Below, one piece after another: positions 39,301-52,330 of a stretch of DNA of 64,000 bases. Origin of the DNA: Smittia aterrima (taxonomy: Eukaryota > Arthropoda > Insecta > Diptera > Chironomidae); the NCBI GenBank assembly GCA_033063855.1, contig CP093829.1:2242243-2306242 (forward strand), read 5' to 3'. The notes beneath the pieces were generated by a model, which was not told the origin of the DNA, did not search any database, and was given only the letters and a program-made list of their open reading frames with translations. The position numbers were made by a program, and so were the translations under genes. Every line of letters begins with the position of its first letter. Position 1 is the first letter of the stretch.

Positions 39301-42300
39301 TCGTCAGCAAATCTCAAGCACAATCCAACGAATTTTCCCTTCGAGACCAATGAACCAGAACTACAAGCTGAGATGATTGTGTTTTCCAAAGTGATGACAA
39401 CAAACTTTTTCTGTTCAAAGTCTTGCACAATTGATCTTGCGCCCCAAGTACTGCTGAGTGGAGGAACATTCAATGGCATACAGATTCCCATATCTTCAAC
39501 AGTCAATTGAAGGAAAAGCGTCGACAAATTTGAAGCACCAAATGGAACTTTATCGAAAACATGTTGAGTCGTCGCTGTAAGGATTTCCATATTCAAGTTC
39601 GCTCGTTTCTCGGCCCAATATTCGTAAGCTGTTTTATAGTTCAACCAAACAAGAATTGCTTTGTCGATGGCAATCGGTTGGAAGTAGACAAGAGGCCTCT
39701 TAAGTGTGATTAACACTAACTCTCTGTCGTCGTTTAACATTTCATTCTGGAAAGCGTTTCTAAACCCAACAGTTGTCTTGAAGAATGCGTATTGCTGGAA
39801 CTCTGGTTCAGCTTCGTCGAAAATTACGTTCTTGATGATTTGGCCAAGTGATAAATTTAAATCGATTTGAGCTTTTCCGAAAAGCTTCGTGTTTGATCCA
39901 TCGGCAAGATTCTTGACTCGATTTGATAGATGGAAATCAATTGATCCGGTCTCGAAGCGAACGGCACTTGAGCACGGCGTGGTTGCTGTGAGTTGAATAC
40001 GCTTGACGTGAATGTTGAATGAAAAGAGAATTCTTTTCATGCTCGTGTGATGTTCTTCATTCTCTTCTAGCCACAGAGGATTCACTGGCTTCTCTCCCCC
40101 GTAAATCTTCTGAACAACTTCATTGATTTCTTTCATGAAGACTTTTTGCACGAACACAAGATGATTTAGGAGATCGGTCGTTAGGCATCGCTCGAATTCT
40201 CCAATTTCTGCGGAAGCCAACAAGTAACCACCTTGTCGAAGAATCACTCCATCGATTTGAGTATCCTTAACTGTTCCAATCGCTTCCTCAGGAATGAACT
40301 CTGCTCTGATATGAACTTGTGGCAGTGGAATGCTTGCTTGTGGTGGTAAGTTTGCTGATGAGTCTTGTGTCGTTGCTTTTGTGATAAAAGAAAGCGATTG
40401 CGAAGGTAGATCGATATTGAAATTTGCTTTGCCTCCTGTTGATCCTTTTCCGCTTACATTATCCATTTTATACTGAGCTTGAAGTGATGGTAGGAGCGAA
40501 GCTGTAATTGACAAACTTTGAAGGAACACATTGAATTGCATCACAAGTGGTTGCAACAGGCCACTTCTCATATCACTTGTCGGTTGATTGATTCGAGTCT
40601 TTTGAGTTGATTTCTTTTCTTTCTCTCGATTGAGCATTGGCGACTCAAGATCTTCGTTTTGTTTCGAAAGTCTCGCTGAGTTTCTCGTCACGCGAAGCTC
40701 TTGTAGCGTTGTCGAAAGTTGCTTCGAGCTTCTCGTCACCATTCCGTGAAGTTGAATAGGATGAAGTGGAATATCAACAAAAATAGCACCAACAGTCAGT
40801 AAAGCGTTGTTCTTATCCTTTGTTTTCTTCGTCACACTAGAGAAAAGTGTTTGTGTCTTTCCCACAGTGACTTTCACAACAGTTTGTTGATTAGGAGCGA
40901 CCCCTTCAAGCAAAACAATCATTGCACGACCAATCTGGCCAGTCAAGGAACATTCTAGTGAGACAGGTCGTGTTTTCTTTCGCCAAGTCGTGCTGCTGTT
41001 AAAAGACGTGATCTCAGCTTCCAATTTCAATCCACTAAGCGTCGCAAGAAGACGAGTTCGATTGATTTTGACAACTCCAAACACAACAAGTCGCGTTTTC
41101 TCAAAGTTTTGCGATTGACCTTCATTCTTTTCTTCATCATGAAGACCATCAAACACTTGATGTGCTTTAAGTTTTGACTTTAAATTTGCGATAGCATCAG
41201 GTGAAAGAGAAAGCCGATGCGTCATCGTTTTCATTTCCGGCATAGCAGCGTAGATATCGAGAAGATTGAAAATTGTAGTCCAACACTTTGGTGTTTCTGC
41301 AACTTGATCATAACTATTTGGCAAGTCAGCAAATGCTTCATTCACTAAAGGTCCGCTCGGTCCCATTCCTGTCAATGATTGTTTTGGTTCGAGTGATAAT
41401 TTCTGAATTCCCTGCTCAAATGTCGTGTAAGCTGTTGGACTCGCTCTGTTCGGTGTGATGACGGTTTCACTCAAATTCGTATACCCGAGTTTTCCCTTAA
41501 CCGTTTTGCCTGTTGATCTCAACTTCTGAGCGAAACTTTGAGGTGGTCTTGGTCGAACGCTTCCAGTCGACGTGAGGGGAATGAGTGGTCCCAAAGGCGG
41601 CATCTTTGTTCGACTGATTGAATGTCCTAATGGATATGCGTGACTTCCCGATGGTCCCATTTCATTGAATTTATCGTAACGCTCATCGGAATAATCAAAG
41701 ATTACGCTGTCTAACGGTTGTTCGTGAATTGATCCAATAAGTGTCGCATCATTCATTTCCGATGCCAAACTCGATTCATCCTTCATCGGTAAACTTCTCT
41801 TCATTTCCGGGTGCTCCTTCATCTCATCCTGAGCTTCCTTAACATTAATGTACATATTTGAAATCTGATGTAAAAGTCTTAAAAGCGGCATATTGACTTG
41901 TTGAGATATGTAACGAATGTTTAGACTGAAATTGACGACAGTGCTTGTATGTTTCTTCAATTGACCACGAGAGACGTAGATTTGTTTCGGTTCGTTCAAA
42001 CCATCAGCCATCTTGCGAATTTCCAATTCAATGTCAATTCTTTCTGACAAAAACGATGGCAGTTCACTTCCGATGTTTAGCGGAAATTTTCCATTTGTTT
42101 TCTTAGAAATCTTCGTCTTAGGTTTCTTATCTCCGGCTTCGCTGACAACGATATCGATGCGAAACGTGTCGAATAAGCAAACGAGAGATAAATTTGTTCC
42201 CAAGTTCTCCAACGATGAAGAATCTTTCACGTTGTTATCGTAACACTTCGTTGGCATCACATCAAGACAAGTTAGGAGCGGCTCGAAGATTAAATGAGCG

Positions 42301-45300
42301 TCCAGGAGTCTTCCTGAGTCTTGAGTGTTGAAAGCGTGAATGTTTGGTTTCGATGGCGATGTAGGACGCATTTCAGATTTCTCAGCTTTTGGATCGTCGT
42401 GCTTCGATGTCTGTTGCTTAGCCATCCACGCATACAAATCGTCTTTGACATTAGACGATTCTCTATATCCAACGTTTGGCGGCGGAGGTCTAGGAGGAGG
42501 AATCTTCTCATTTGATTCATTGGAACTGCACATTGAAGCGACAGAGCCGCTCTTGAGTGCTCCATATTCGATTCTAGGATCCTGCTTATCAGTCATTCCC
42601 AAGCCAGGAATCATCGGGAACATTTGAATGCTTGAACGTGATGATGGCGGTGGAACTGTTTTACTATTTGATTTTTTTCTGTGAACAATAAAAAGAATAA
42701 GTTTCCAAGTTTTGATTAATCGAATGAGACTCACTTTCTGTTTGAAGTTACTGTACTCGGCGATGAGTTGGCAGACTCCGTAAGCTTTGCGATATGTATG
42801 GTGTTTGCATCTTCAGGCATGCTTATCACTAAAGGAAATAATTATAAATTGAGTAATGGTACGAGACCCAAAGCATAACACAAAACATTTAAAACACAAG
42901 CCAATGATGATGAAAAGAGCTCGAATGAACCCTTACCGTGTTGAGTTAATGGTCGCTGCTTTAAAAGCAAAGCACTTTCGTTTTCATCGTCGGCAGTCAT
43001 GAGATGATCTGTGGTTCCTGGTAGCTCGACATTTTCCTCGTCGTTCTCGTCATCCTAAGAAGATAATCGTGAATTGGTTAACGCATCTAATGAAATGACG
43101 AGCAGTTAGTCAAGACAATTGCCAGTGAAGTGAAATGAGGTGGTTGATAGAGATAAAGTGAAAGTTTGCCACAGCTTATAAAATAATCGGGAAAACTCTT
43201 AATATCGACGAACCCAAATCCCGTCGAACTTACCAAACACTTTCAATATCTGAAAATTTGTCAGTTAAGGTTAAAAGTTTCTGGCAAAAAGGTAATCGCT
43301 TGAGCTAATGATTCGAATTTTCAAATTTTGTCACTTGTGGCATTTTAGATTTTGTCAAAAGTCATTAGATTTCAAGAAAACTTTACTTACATCATCCATT
43401 GTCGGAGCTGAAAAGGCTGAGCCCAAGTTAGGTCGATTAAGCTTTCCTTTGTATTGATGTTCAAACAGCATCGGATTGTAGAGAATGCTCTTCCATTGAC
43501 GACTCAGAACAATGACAGCCTGGTGAAGCAATTAAAAGTTTTATGAAAACCCCAAAACACTTAAAAGACTCAAACTCACTTGTCGAAGGGTTGAAAGTGG
43601 TGGAATGAATTGTTGCTTCAAGTTGCTCTCAATATTATCGATGCCAACTGTTGAAACGTATTTCTGAAGAATCGTGAAAAGTTTACAACTGCAATCATCT
43701 TGAAGTGTCTTAGCCATTGGCGTGAACTTTGATGGATAGCGAGTCTTGGGTTGTCGATAGTTTGCTTGTTGCTCTAACGACTCGCACATCAGTGAAGTAA
43801 GCACAGCAGTTTCTCTTTGATAAAGCATTCGCATTAGAGAGACTGTTTTGATCGCTATACGATTAGCAGGATTCATCCAGGCAGTGATTGATGGAGCTGC
43901 TGTGCTAAGCAAGTTCCAATCGAGCCGAGAATAATCAATTTTCTTTGTAATCGGAGCTCGAGGAGGAGCGGCAAAGTTGAACCATGTTGTTTTGAGATCA
44001 ATGATGCAAGAAGAAATCTTTCCGTTGTCATTTCCTAAGTCAGTTGGAACATTAATCGGCGTCGAATTTATTTTTGCTGTTGGTGTTTCGCTTGTAGGTT
44101 CATCTTCAAGAACTATCGTTGGTTCCTTCTCAGGTTTACCCTTTTCAGGATCCTTTTCATTTTGCTTCAATTTGGAGGTCGACGGCTTCGGTGTCGTTGG
44201 CTTCTTCATCGCAATCTGTCGAACAGTTGTTGCAATGGCTTCAGCTGCTTTCATCGATCCAGCTTCGTTTAACAACTGAACAAAGTTCATTGCAGTGTGC
44301 GTCGTGGAATCAGGGACCTTTGATTTCTCTGCAACTGTCTTCAAAGTTTCCTCTGCGTTGTCAGACTTTTCGAACTGAGAACGTTTCACAACCTTTATGC
44401 TAATTCCTTCCAGGCCACATTCAAACATTATAAATCCTAATCCGTTTATATCACTCGATTCTTCAGGGAATTTCGTGCAATCAAACATTGCGCGACTTCG
44501 ATGGGATGGAATTGCTGTGATTATTGTCTGTGATTCTTGAGAATATCCTTCGTTCTTCAGTCTTCTCAATTGAGCATGAGCTTTGCCAATATCCAATGTA
44601 AGCACAAGCTCTTCCAGTTGATTTTCGAATGTTTCAATCAAGATAGCTTCCAAAGGACCCGACTCAGTTCGGTTAGTGCTAGAGAGATGAGCGAGAAGAG
44701 CTCGAGTATTATTGATGAGACCGCCTTTCTTGAATCCTCCAGATCTCACTGCTGGTTGAGTATAAACAGTTTGCATGCAAGCTTTTGTTTGCTTTCCCAG
44801 ATGAAACTTCATTGAAACACTATCCAAGCACACAGCAAGTAAACTCGCGCAACTCAATTCTTGAATGTTGTCTAATGCAGCGAACGAAATAACTTCCTCA
44901 ACGACAGAGCTTTGAATCATTGAGATGTTGACTTTAGGAAGAACGACCAGCCCTTGGAATTGAGTTGAGATACTTTCTTCATAGACGTCAGTCATCACTG
45001 GTAGACCAGCTTGAAGGTTTCTTTCCGTTGTCGATCGTTTCGAGTTTGAATGGATCTGTGACCAATAGCTCTTCGATTGATCTCGTTTAAGAACGTTGTT
45101 GGCTTCGACTTTGTTGACGCATGAGTTGTGTAGATGATTTATCACAGTTAGCGGATGAAGTGAAGATAAAGTTGGAATCAAAGCCTCAACCATTCGTTGA
45201 CTTGACTCGAGAAGCAAAGGCGTCAACATAACGTCGATCTGACCTTTGAATCGAACGACAAGTGATGTTCTTGATGCTGGCATTTCTCCGTGGAAAGCTC

Positions 45301-48300
45301 CAAGGAATTCTTGATCTTTCTTGTTAGGATCGTTCTTATCCTTTTCTTCATTACCTCGAACAAGAACCATCGGATCCCAAGGATGCGATTTCGGCGGAGC
45401 TGTCGAACATGACGGCGGAATGTTAGAAGTGCTTGTCGTCGATGCATTTGCATCAAATCGTGGAACAATTTTGATTTCTCTCCAATGCGAGTAATTATCA
45501 AAATGCGGCACTAGCTTGCTTCCAATGTAAACGAGTCCACCGTCATCATTCTTTTGAAACAAAGGCATCGAGAACGCATCAGATCCATTAGGCATCGAGC
45601 AATGTGACCAGTTTGAGCATCGAACTTGAGCAAGATGAGTAAGATACGAAGCCATCAAAAGCGGTGAGTCGACGATTGGACGATTGACTTGCATGTGAAG
45701 ATTGACTAACGTCATATCTTCTTGTGATGATAACGCCGAGATGAATGAACTTGAGGACAGAGAATGAGTTTCGGACGAATCGGGGTTTACCTGTTGTGAT
45801 TATAACAAAACGATTAGTTCAATTGTTTGAGAAGTAACAAAAATTATTTGCCAATCAAATCACGAAACAAAGTTCAAGACAAAACAAATTTTTAGAAGAA
45901 CACAACTACGTCAAGCGAAAACATCTAAAACTGCGCTACTCACGTCGTATACAGGTTTGAAATGACGGAATTCTGGTCGCGGCGAAATATTATTAAATTT
46001 TCTTAAGGGTGTCGCTAAGTTATGTAAACGTCGTTCTTCAGTCTAGGTTGGTAATTGATTATTTGGTGTGATTAGTAAGATTTGGTTGAACAATTGGAAG
46101 GGTTAGGGGAGGTTATTAATTCAAGAGCTAACAAAAATCTAACTGAAAAGTCTATCACAAAACGGAAGCAGTAACGCAACTTGAGGGGAATAATTTGGAA
46201 TCTAACTCACCAGTTCTGCTGTGCTTTGAGGTCTAGTCGGAAGACGATGCTCTGGAGTGTGAATCTCATAATCACTGCGATGACTTGAAAGTCTTCCTCC
46301 AGCGTCTGGTCCCACAATGCTTAGATCCGAAGCGAATCGTTTCTTAGGAGCGCCCAACGGAATATTTCCATCAGTTGTCTTTAAGCTTGAACTACGAGAA
46401 GCATGAATGTCTTCATCTGCGCTGAAGAAAGCTTCTGATGGATTCTCAGATGTTAGTGAGATCGTTCGTTGGACATCTCGCAATGTAACGTCATCAGAAA
46501 GCTTCGGACTGAGAGAATGCTCAGAGTCTGATTGAAGAGGATGAGAAGATTGCGGAGCAGACTTTGACAATATTTCCACGTCATCATCTCGATGCGAGCT
46601 CTTTCGTATTTCAAAATCTCCTCGTGAAAATTGCTGACGCGCTTCTTGATGTTTTTGCTGTGTTTTTGGACTCGAATCCAACAATCGATAAGGAACGTCA
46701 TGTGCTTGCCTAAAAATAACAAATTTATTCAATTAAATGATTTGGAAATGACAAGTCAATAATTGTAATTGAGAATGTCGGTAGCGTCATACAAATTTAT
46801 TCCAACTTGTTGAATAATTTCACCTGTTGCATACCAAATTATTTTTGGACGAAGTCTTTACAGAGCGTTTAGGTTTCGCAACGCCCGCTAAAAGCAATGT
46901 CCCCAAACATCAATTAACTTGTTAAATGACTTACTTGGCATTCGTGTATGAAAATCTCCTCCCTCGACGTTCTGCTGTGATGGGTGAACTGCTTTCCTTC
47001 TCTTTGACACGTTCCAAAGTCGATCTGCCTGATTTATCACGAACGAAAGTGTTATTCGGTGAGACGTCAGGTTTATGTGGACCGTGGAATGGATCGTGTT
47101 TTTGTGGAAGTGGGGACTTTGAATCGAGGCCATGTCTTGATGATCTGCCAGTTCCTTTACTGATGTACTCGTAGCATTCTTGCAATGATATTGTTTGGAG
47201 ACTGTAAGGAGGCGTATGGAACACTAAATGACCGTCATGAACCAAGCTCTGGCCAAAGCCATATTCCTTGTTTCCTGGAATAACTTGATAACGAGCGATG
47301 TTGATGCCATCATGTAAATCTTGTGGTGTAGGCTTGAAGAACTTTGGTCCATTGCGATTGCTTCCAAAGAACAAACATCCACCAAGACAACCACACTTGA
47401 CATCACTTGACACAGTCCACAGGAACATTAACCGTTTAGCTCTCTCATCATGAAGCTTCAAATAATTGTTCTGAACAAGATGAAGACAATGTTCTGGAAT
47501 GGGTAGAGCTGTTGCTGCTTCGATTATCACAGGCCCGAAGGCAACACAACCAACTTCAAGCCAAGGCTCATGATAACTCTCACTATCTCGAGTTTTATGT
47601 GAGTGAATGGAAGAATACATTTCATCGCGTTTGAAGTGACTTTCGTCTTTTGATCGTCGCATTGACCCGTAGGTGTCATCTTTCTCTCTCGATCCACGTC
47701 GATACAATCCATATTCGTTCTCCTTCTTTGCTTTGATTGATGCTTCATCACCTCGTTTAACAAGAAGGTTCAAATCATCTTTCTTCTCTTCGACCTTTGA
47801 GTTTTGACTTTGAAGTTTTGATGATCGACCACTGCCAGTCGTGTTTGTGTTGCTCTGAGAGTTTCCACTGTTATGATTGAAATGAGCTCCAGTTGCTACG
47901 AAATGTCTTATCAGGACATTTGGGATCAAAGCTGTGATTCCTGACTTCACTTGCTGACCATGCAAGTTACAAGTAGAGAATCGAACAGGGGAGATCCAAC
48001 CGTGCAAAGCACAACCATTCTCGACGATGTAGATGTCAATGGCATCAATCGCGACACGAACCATCCGATACTTGATATCTTCAGTTGATGGACAACGATA
48101 TTTAACATCTTCCTTCGTTTGGGGACACAGATTCGAAGCGAGTCCATGATGACAGTAGAGAATATTTTTCGGCGACTTCAAATCGTTTTCCGAATCAAGT
48201 GCCAAGTATGCCATCGTTTCCAATCCAACCACGACGTGTGTTAGTTGCGGCAACGTTAATTTACCGGATAATTTTCCCAATTGGATCTCCAACAGCCATG

Positions 48301-51234
48301 CGTACTCCAACGTGTCTTCATCCAAGCATCGATTTTCGTTGCTAAACATTGCATGCCCACGAATCTGGAGCGCCGAAAGCAACAGGTGGCCTTGTTTAAG
48401 ATGTTTCTCCTTCGACGGACGAGGAAAGTTGTCGGATGAGATAAGGAATGATGGCGACACTAAGACTTGGAGCTTCGTTTCGAAATATCTCTTGTTCATC
48501 TCGAAGCCAAGTCGCTCGATTAGGACGATTGGACATGGTGGATCGTTAGGATTGCAATTTTTCATTAAGTGAGCTTGAATGTCATGGATTGTTAATATCA
48601 CAGTCACATCTAAAGGACGATAGAGACGAGAATCGAATCGTTTAGGCTTTTCTTCTGTTTCGATTGAAGATGGAGCTTCAGAAATTGACTTGTTGATGTC
48701 GTCCTTTTGTGGTTTCGTCACAGTTGTCTTTCTCGAGCTCGACTTTAGATTCGAATCTTCCATGTCTGTGAACTTTTGATCTTCGCCGAAAATATTTTCC
48801 TTCAAATAGTAAAAGTTCTTTAAAATCGATCCGTAAGCAAAAAGCATTGACGATCCAATTTCTATCTCAACTGTAACTTCATCTGATTCGAGGGTTGTTG
48901 GGTTGAAATGTTGTGGTCCGTTTGCTCCACTCCAAGTGTAAGTCGCTGATTTCTTTGTCTTCGGAATTCGCATTGGAGACAAAAGAATTTCTTCTTTCTC
49001 GGGCGTTGTAATATCAGCTTGCGGATCTGGCCCCAGAGGCGGCATTGGATGATAAATGTATTGTATCGAAATTGCGAGAATTGGAACACTCCAGCAATCG
49101 ATCCAACCAGTCTTTTTCAAACACACACGTCTCCATTTGTTCGCTTGTAATTCACTCTTCTTTTTCACTTGCCCTTCGCGTGTCAAGATCAAAGCGTTCT
49201 CATCCATTGCCAACACGATTGGACGGCTTGTCGATATTTCCGGAAGGTAAAGACTCAAATCTAAACCTTCTCCGTGTATCCAGAACTTCAATGGAACCGT
49301 GTTTGGCAGGTAGTCATCAAATGGAAGAGCGAAACTTAAATCGAAGAGATCACCACAGAAAGCGAGATGATTGTTTTCTTGATTAGCGCTTGAACAATCG
49401 ATCCAATTGAACTCATTGCTAATCAAAATGATCTCAAATTCTTTAAGAAGTACTGAGATCTTGCAGGTGTAAGGAATGAAGCTGAAGATATCTGGTTGAG
49501 TTTTTGTTGCCCAATCTTCAATCAGATATTGAAAGAACTCCTTGTGCCAGTAGACGATGTTTCCTGTCGCTTTGTATCCAATCAAATTGACTGCCCAATC
49601 TTGATGTGCATTCCATCTCATCGGATACTGAATCTTAACATTATAGTGAAGCGATTCAAACTCAGCCAAGCTTCGATATTGCAAACTCGTTGTGGCATCA
49701 ACGTGAAGGAACTGTCCAGTGATTTTTGTAGCGAATCCATCTTGCAGTGTTATCCAAGGTAGCACAGCTTCCATGTAACTTCCAGCGCCAATGTTTATGT
49801 GAACTGCATTGGTCTCCTTTTCTTTGGAGAAAAGAATATCGATCGTCGCATTGGTTAGCGTGCTCCACTTGACATCAAACGAATGAACAATTCGTCTTTC
49901 GCCTGGACTCGGAGTTGGAGTTGGCTCGAGATCTTGATAATTTTGCGGAAAGAAGAATTTGTAAAGATGATCTCTCTGTCTGTCCGCCCAAGGTCCATAA
50001 CTGATGTTACTATTTCCTTTGCCGCATTTGATATCGATTCCCCAGACTGGCGGAGCAGCTTCAACGACGTCTCCGTTTGCTAGCGTAATCAACACTGGCT
50101 CTTCAGGAACTACTCCAGGCTCATCCATGTAGAAGTAAAGTTCGAGAAGATTAGACATCATCACCACAAAACCTTCTCCCATAAATCTCGGCGGCTCATC
50201 AGTCATTCCAATGTATTTAGCACTTGGAGCTAAAAGCACTTTTGCATTCTCGACTTTAGCTTTCACGAAATGCATGAAATGGTCGAGTGGATTTACTGCT
50301 GGTTTAGTGCTGTACACGCAATGCGCTTCTTCCAAACAGATTGAAAGTGTTGTTGGCGTCAGTCTGTTGCCAAAGGAGAATCGCCCAGTTGAAATATCTA
50401 GTTTAATCACTGGAATCAAGTCCCTCCACGTCCTCGCATTCATTGCCTCAGGCCGTTTCTTCTTTAGATTGATGGTTTTACTAATTTTTTGATTCTCCAA
50501 ATTTAACGCTTGTTCTTTTAGTTTCGCTAGCTCCTCAGCCGACATTGTGTTCGTTGGAATCAGAACCGAAGGTTTCAATCCAAACGCTTTCTCCACTTCC
50601 GCATAAAGATCTGATCGATTGTAGATATGAAGCTCAAAGCTGTTTAACATAATTGACAATCGAGTCTCGGAATGCGATAGATCCGTCCTCGCATCTGAAA
50701 CATCTTTAGGGACATAGCGACTCCACCATCGGAATATCACGTATCCATCTTGCACGCGACATGAGTAATCATAGTTGATGTATACGAGATCACGAAACAT
50801 AATTTTTCCAGCTAGCGGGTTGATTGTTAATGAACCTACGAGTAAAACGAATGAGTCATCGTTAGTCACAATTTCAAAGGAATTTTTGTCTTATCACCAA
50901 CCTATCTTGAAATATGCCGTTTTAAAAAAGAATCTATTGACGACTTTTGTCACCAGATATCCTATAATTCTAGAGTTGTAAAACGTAATATAGATGATCC
51001 AGAGATATGTCAGCAATAGTGCAAAACATAGTTGAGGCTGAAATAAACAAAAAAAAATTAATTAGGGTCAAAGAAATTTCGTGATAAATGAGAGCTTACC
51101 ATATCTTTGGTCGCAATGACCTTGTGAAAAGTCTGAATAGTGTCATTTAAAATATCCGAGTTTGATTTCTCTGTGGTCGTCGATTCGCCGAGAAGGCTGC
51201 CGAGAGTTGAGCTGTTTAGGTATTCCAGATCCAT
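33367..51234 (-). CDS. tweek: Tweek / BLTP1 bridge-like lipid transfer protein
   Basis: Orthologue of Drosophila tweek and human BLTP1 (KIAA1109; Csf1 in yeast). It is a giant rod with a hydrophobic groove that moves lipids in bulk at membrane contacts, needed in flies for synaptic vesicle recycling. Minus-strand exons: 51100-51234, 50902-51037, 46935-50835, 46211-46709, 45944-46042, 43580-45790, 43391-43519, 42937-43054, 42735-42828, 38748-42678, 34425-37245, 34163-34366, 33367-34097. They total 15,009 bases, or 5,002 residues, with every junction in phase. Exon 2 carries the N-terminal membrane segment (ALLLTYLWIIYITFYNSRII), followed by the conserved start of the groove (SLTINPLAGKIMFRDLVYI and GYVIFRWWSRYVPK). 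The C-terminus keeps KLGFSHARTTIPKWLQRGF and FMDPLDK. Ser/Lys-rich linkers lie in exons 3-4 and 10-11. The intron 37246-38747 hosts PPOX on the other strand. Its 5' end faces PEX13. Confidence 0.96.
37415..38689 (+). CDS. Ppox: Protoporphyrinogen oxidase, nested in a tweek intron
   Basis: Mitochondrial FAD enzyme of the penultimate haem step, oxidising protoporphyrinogen IX to protoporphyrin IX. It is a single exon of 424 residues (human PPOX has 477). It starts with the dinucleotide-binding motif ILGGGIAGLSSAFYLA. Further signatures are a conserved acidic residue after the beta strand (IKLYEASSRLSGW), the middle FYSLKGGIETLPKAI block, YIISALPSHRLAQL, and the C-terminal FAD-contacting LCGQSYEGIGINEVI with SAKLAANAV. 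The ATG at 37415 is the only sensible start, directly before the FAD motif, so there is no cleavable presequence, as in other eukaryotic PPOX enzymes. The gene lies entirely within a 1,502-base intron of tweek on the opposite strand. It leaves 169 bases upstream, and AATAAA at 38728 only 15 bases before the tweek splice donor. Absence of introns, unlike vertebrate PPOX, suggests a retrocopy that replaced or accompanies the original, but this is inference. Confidence 0.95.
   Translation: MSVTILGGGIAGLSSAFYLATRNNIPKIKLYEASSRLSGWINSENHNGYIFESSARTLRPKGITGNTTLELIHLLGIENEVIPITSDRVAGKFRLTWSRNEMHHVTPEIDNDLKSLFSSEPSDSESIYDFTLRKFNKELADYVISPMISGICAGDAKEISANFLVKGRDSTSFDQVDLYKRARAERWSFYSLKGGIETLPKAITSSLSGNSGVSLNLNSKCKKIYFEEDGTVKVTIGDEVHVSKYIISALPSHRLAQLIDHQHPTLANELYQLKSSDVATVNLHYSSENLLKEKGFGVFLPPLENSPVLGIIFDSSFIDMKGTTLTVILSKNHIDHSVQTLVDLAVESVKEILGISDQHDNSRVNLLRKSFPQYKVGHYGRLQRIKDYIKVNNLPLGLCGQSYEGIGINEVILSAKLAANAVQV
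38728..38733 (+). terminator. Poly(A) signal, PPOX
   Basis: AATAAA 39 bases after the PPOX stop. Cleavage 10-30 bases on would fall at or just inside the antisense tweek exon beginning at 38748. Confidence 0.65.
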
Positions 51235-52330
51235 CTCAGTGATTTTTGGAAACCGGTGCAGTACAAAAAGAAAATACAAAACTATTTACAAACAAGCTGT
51301 GGAGAAGAAGAAAAGAAAATAAATCTGATGAGAAAAACATCAGGGCATATCAAAAATGTAAAGCGGGCAACATACGACTCATGACGAAAAATCGATATTT
51401 GGAAAATCAAGAAATTGAAGCTTTTAATTGGAAAGGCGTGATTGGGAAATCTTTATGATCCTTCAATGAAAATCGGTTCACGCCCTAAAAGTGGTTTTAC
51501 ATTGAGGAACATAGAAAACATGAAATTTTCTCAACTTTTTTCCAATTCACAAAGAGCAAAACTTGAATTTGCGTTTTCAAATTAACTCCGCAATATTTCA
51601 CTTGAACTTCAACTTACCAAGCTATTTACAAAAGCTATAAACACTTTGTAACTACTTTCATTCCATTTTATTAGCTTTAACATTAATTTTTTAATATTTT
51701 TCGGATTCTTTTTTATTGATTCTTCTTCTTCCTACTTTGAACTGTTTCAGCAATTTTTTTTCTATTTTGAACCATAACATTGGACGTTCGTAATCTACGT
51801 TCATGGTTTTTTTGCTGTGGGGGGTCTGAACCGCTAAGGAACATTCAAAGGTTTTGTCACAATGAAATTAGTTTCTTTTGATGAAGAAAGTTGATTTTTA
51901 TCAATTCGGACTCGGCGTAAATCACTGAGCGAAAAACGGTTCAATGTCTTGTGTCTCTATCAGCTTTCGACGAAGAATCATTTGTAATTATAATTGAGCC
52001 TTGATTAATTGTTTAAAGGAAAGAAATCGATCAAAAACAAAAGTGATTTAATAAGTTCCTCCAATCGAATTAAAATTTCACTAAAAAGAAAAGTTTCTGT
52101 TCAATTTTTCGGGAACGAATTGGGTCGATAATTTCTTTTAATCATTGTCACAAATCAAGAAAAGTAAATTTTACATGATTAAGGACTTGTAGCTATCAAT
52201 CAGGACAAGTTTTAATGATTGGCCGTGTAGCTGATCTAGGACACCTTGCAATATTTATCACTTGAACCTTGAACCGTGAGAAACAACAACGAAGAAAGAT
52301 TATTCAAGATATCTGTGAAAAGGAAATAAA
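51235..52330. promoter_or_regulatory. Divergent tweek/PEX13 intergenic region
   Basis: About 1.1 kb between the start codons of tweek (-) and PEX13 (+). It must carry both promoters, but I see no distinct core element. There is no open frame with a motif. Confidence 0.5.

Noticed and set aside
38824..39510. Plus-strand frames inside tweek exon 10
   Set aside because: Shadows of the long minus-strand coding exon.
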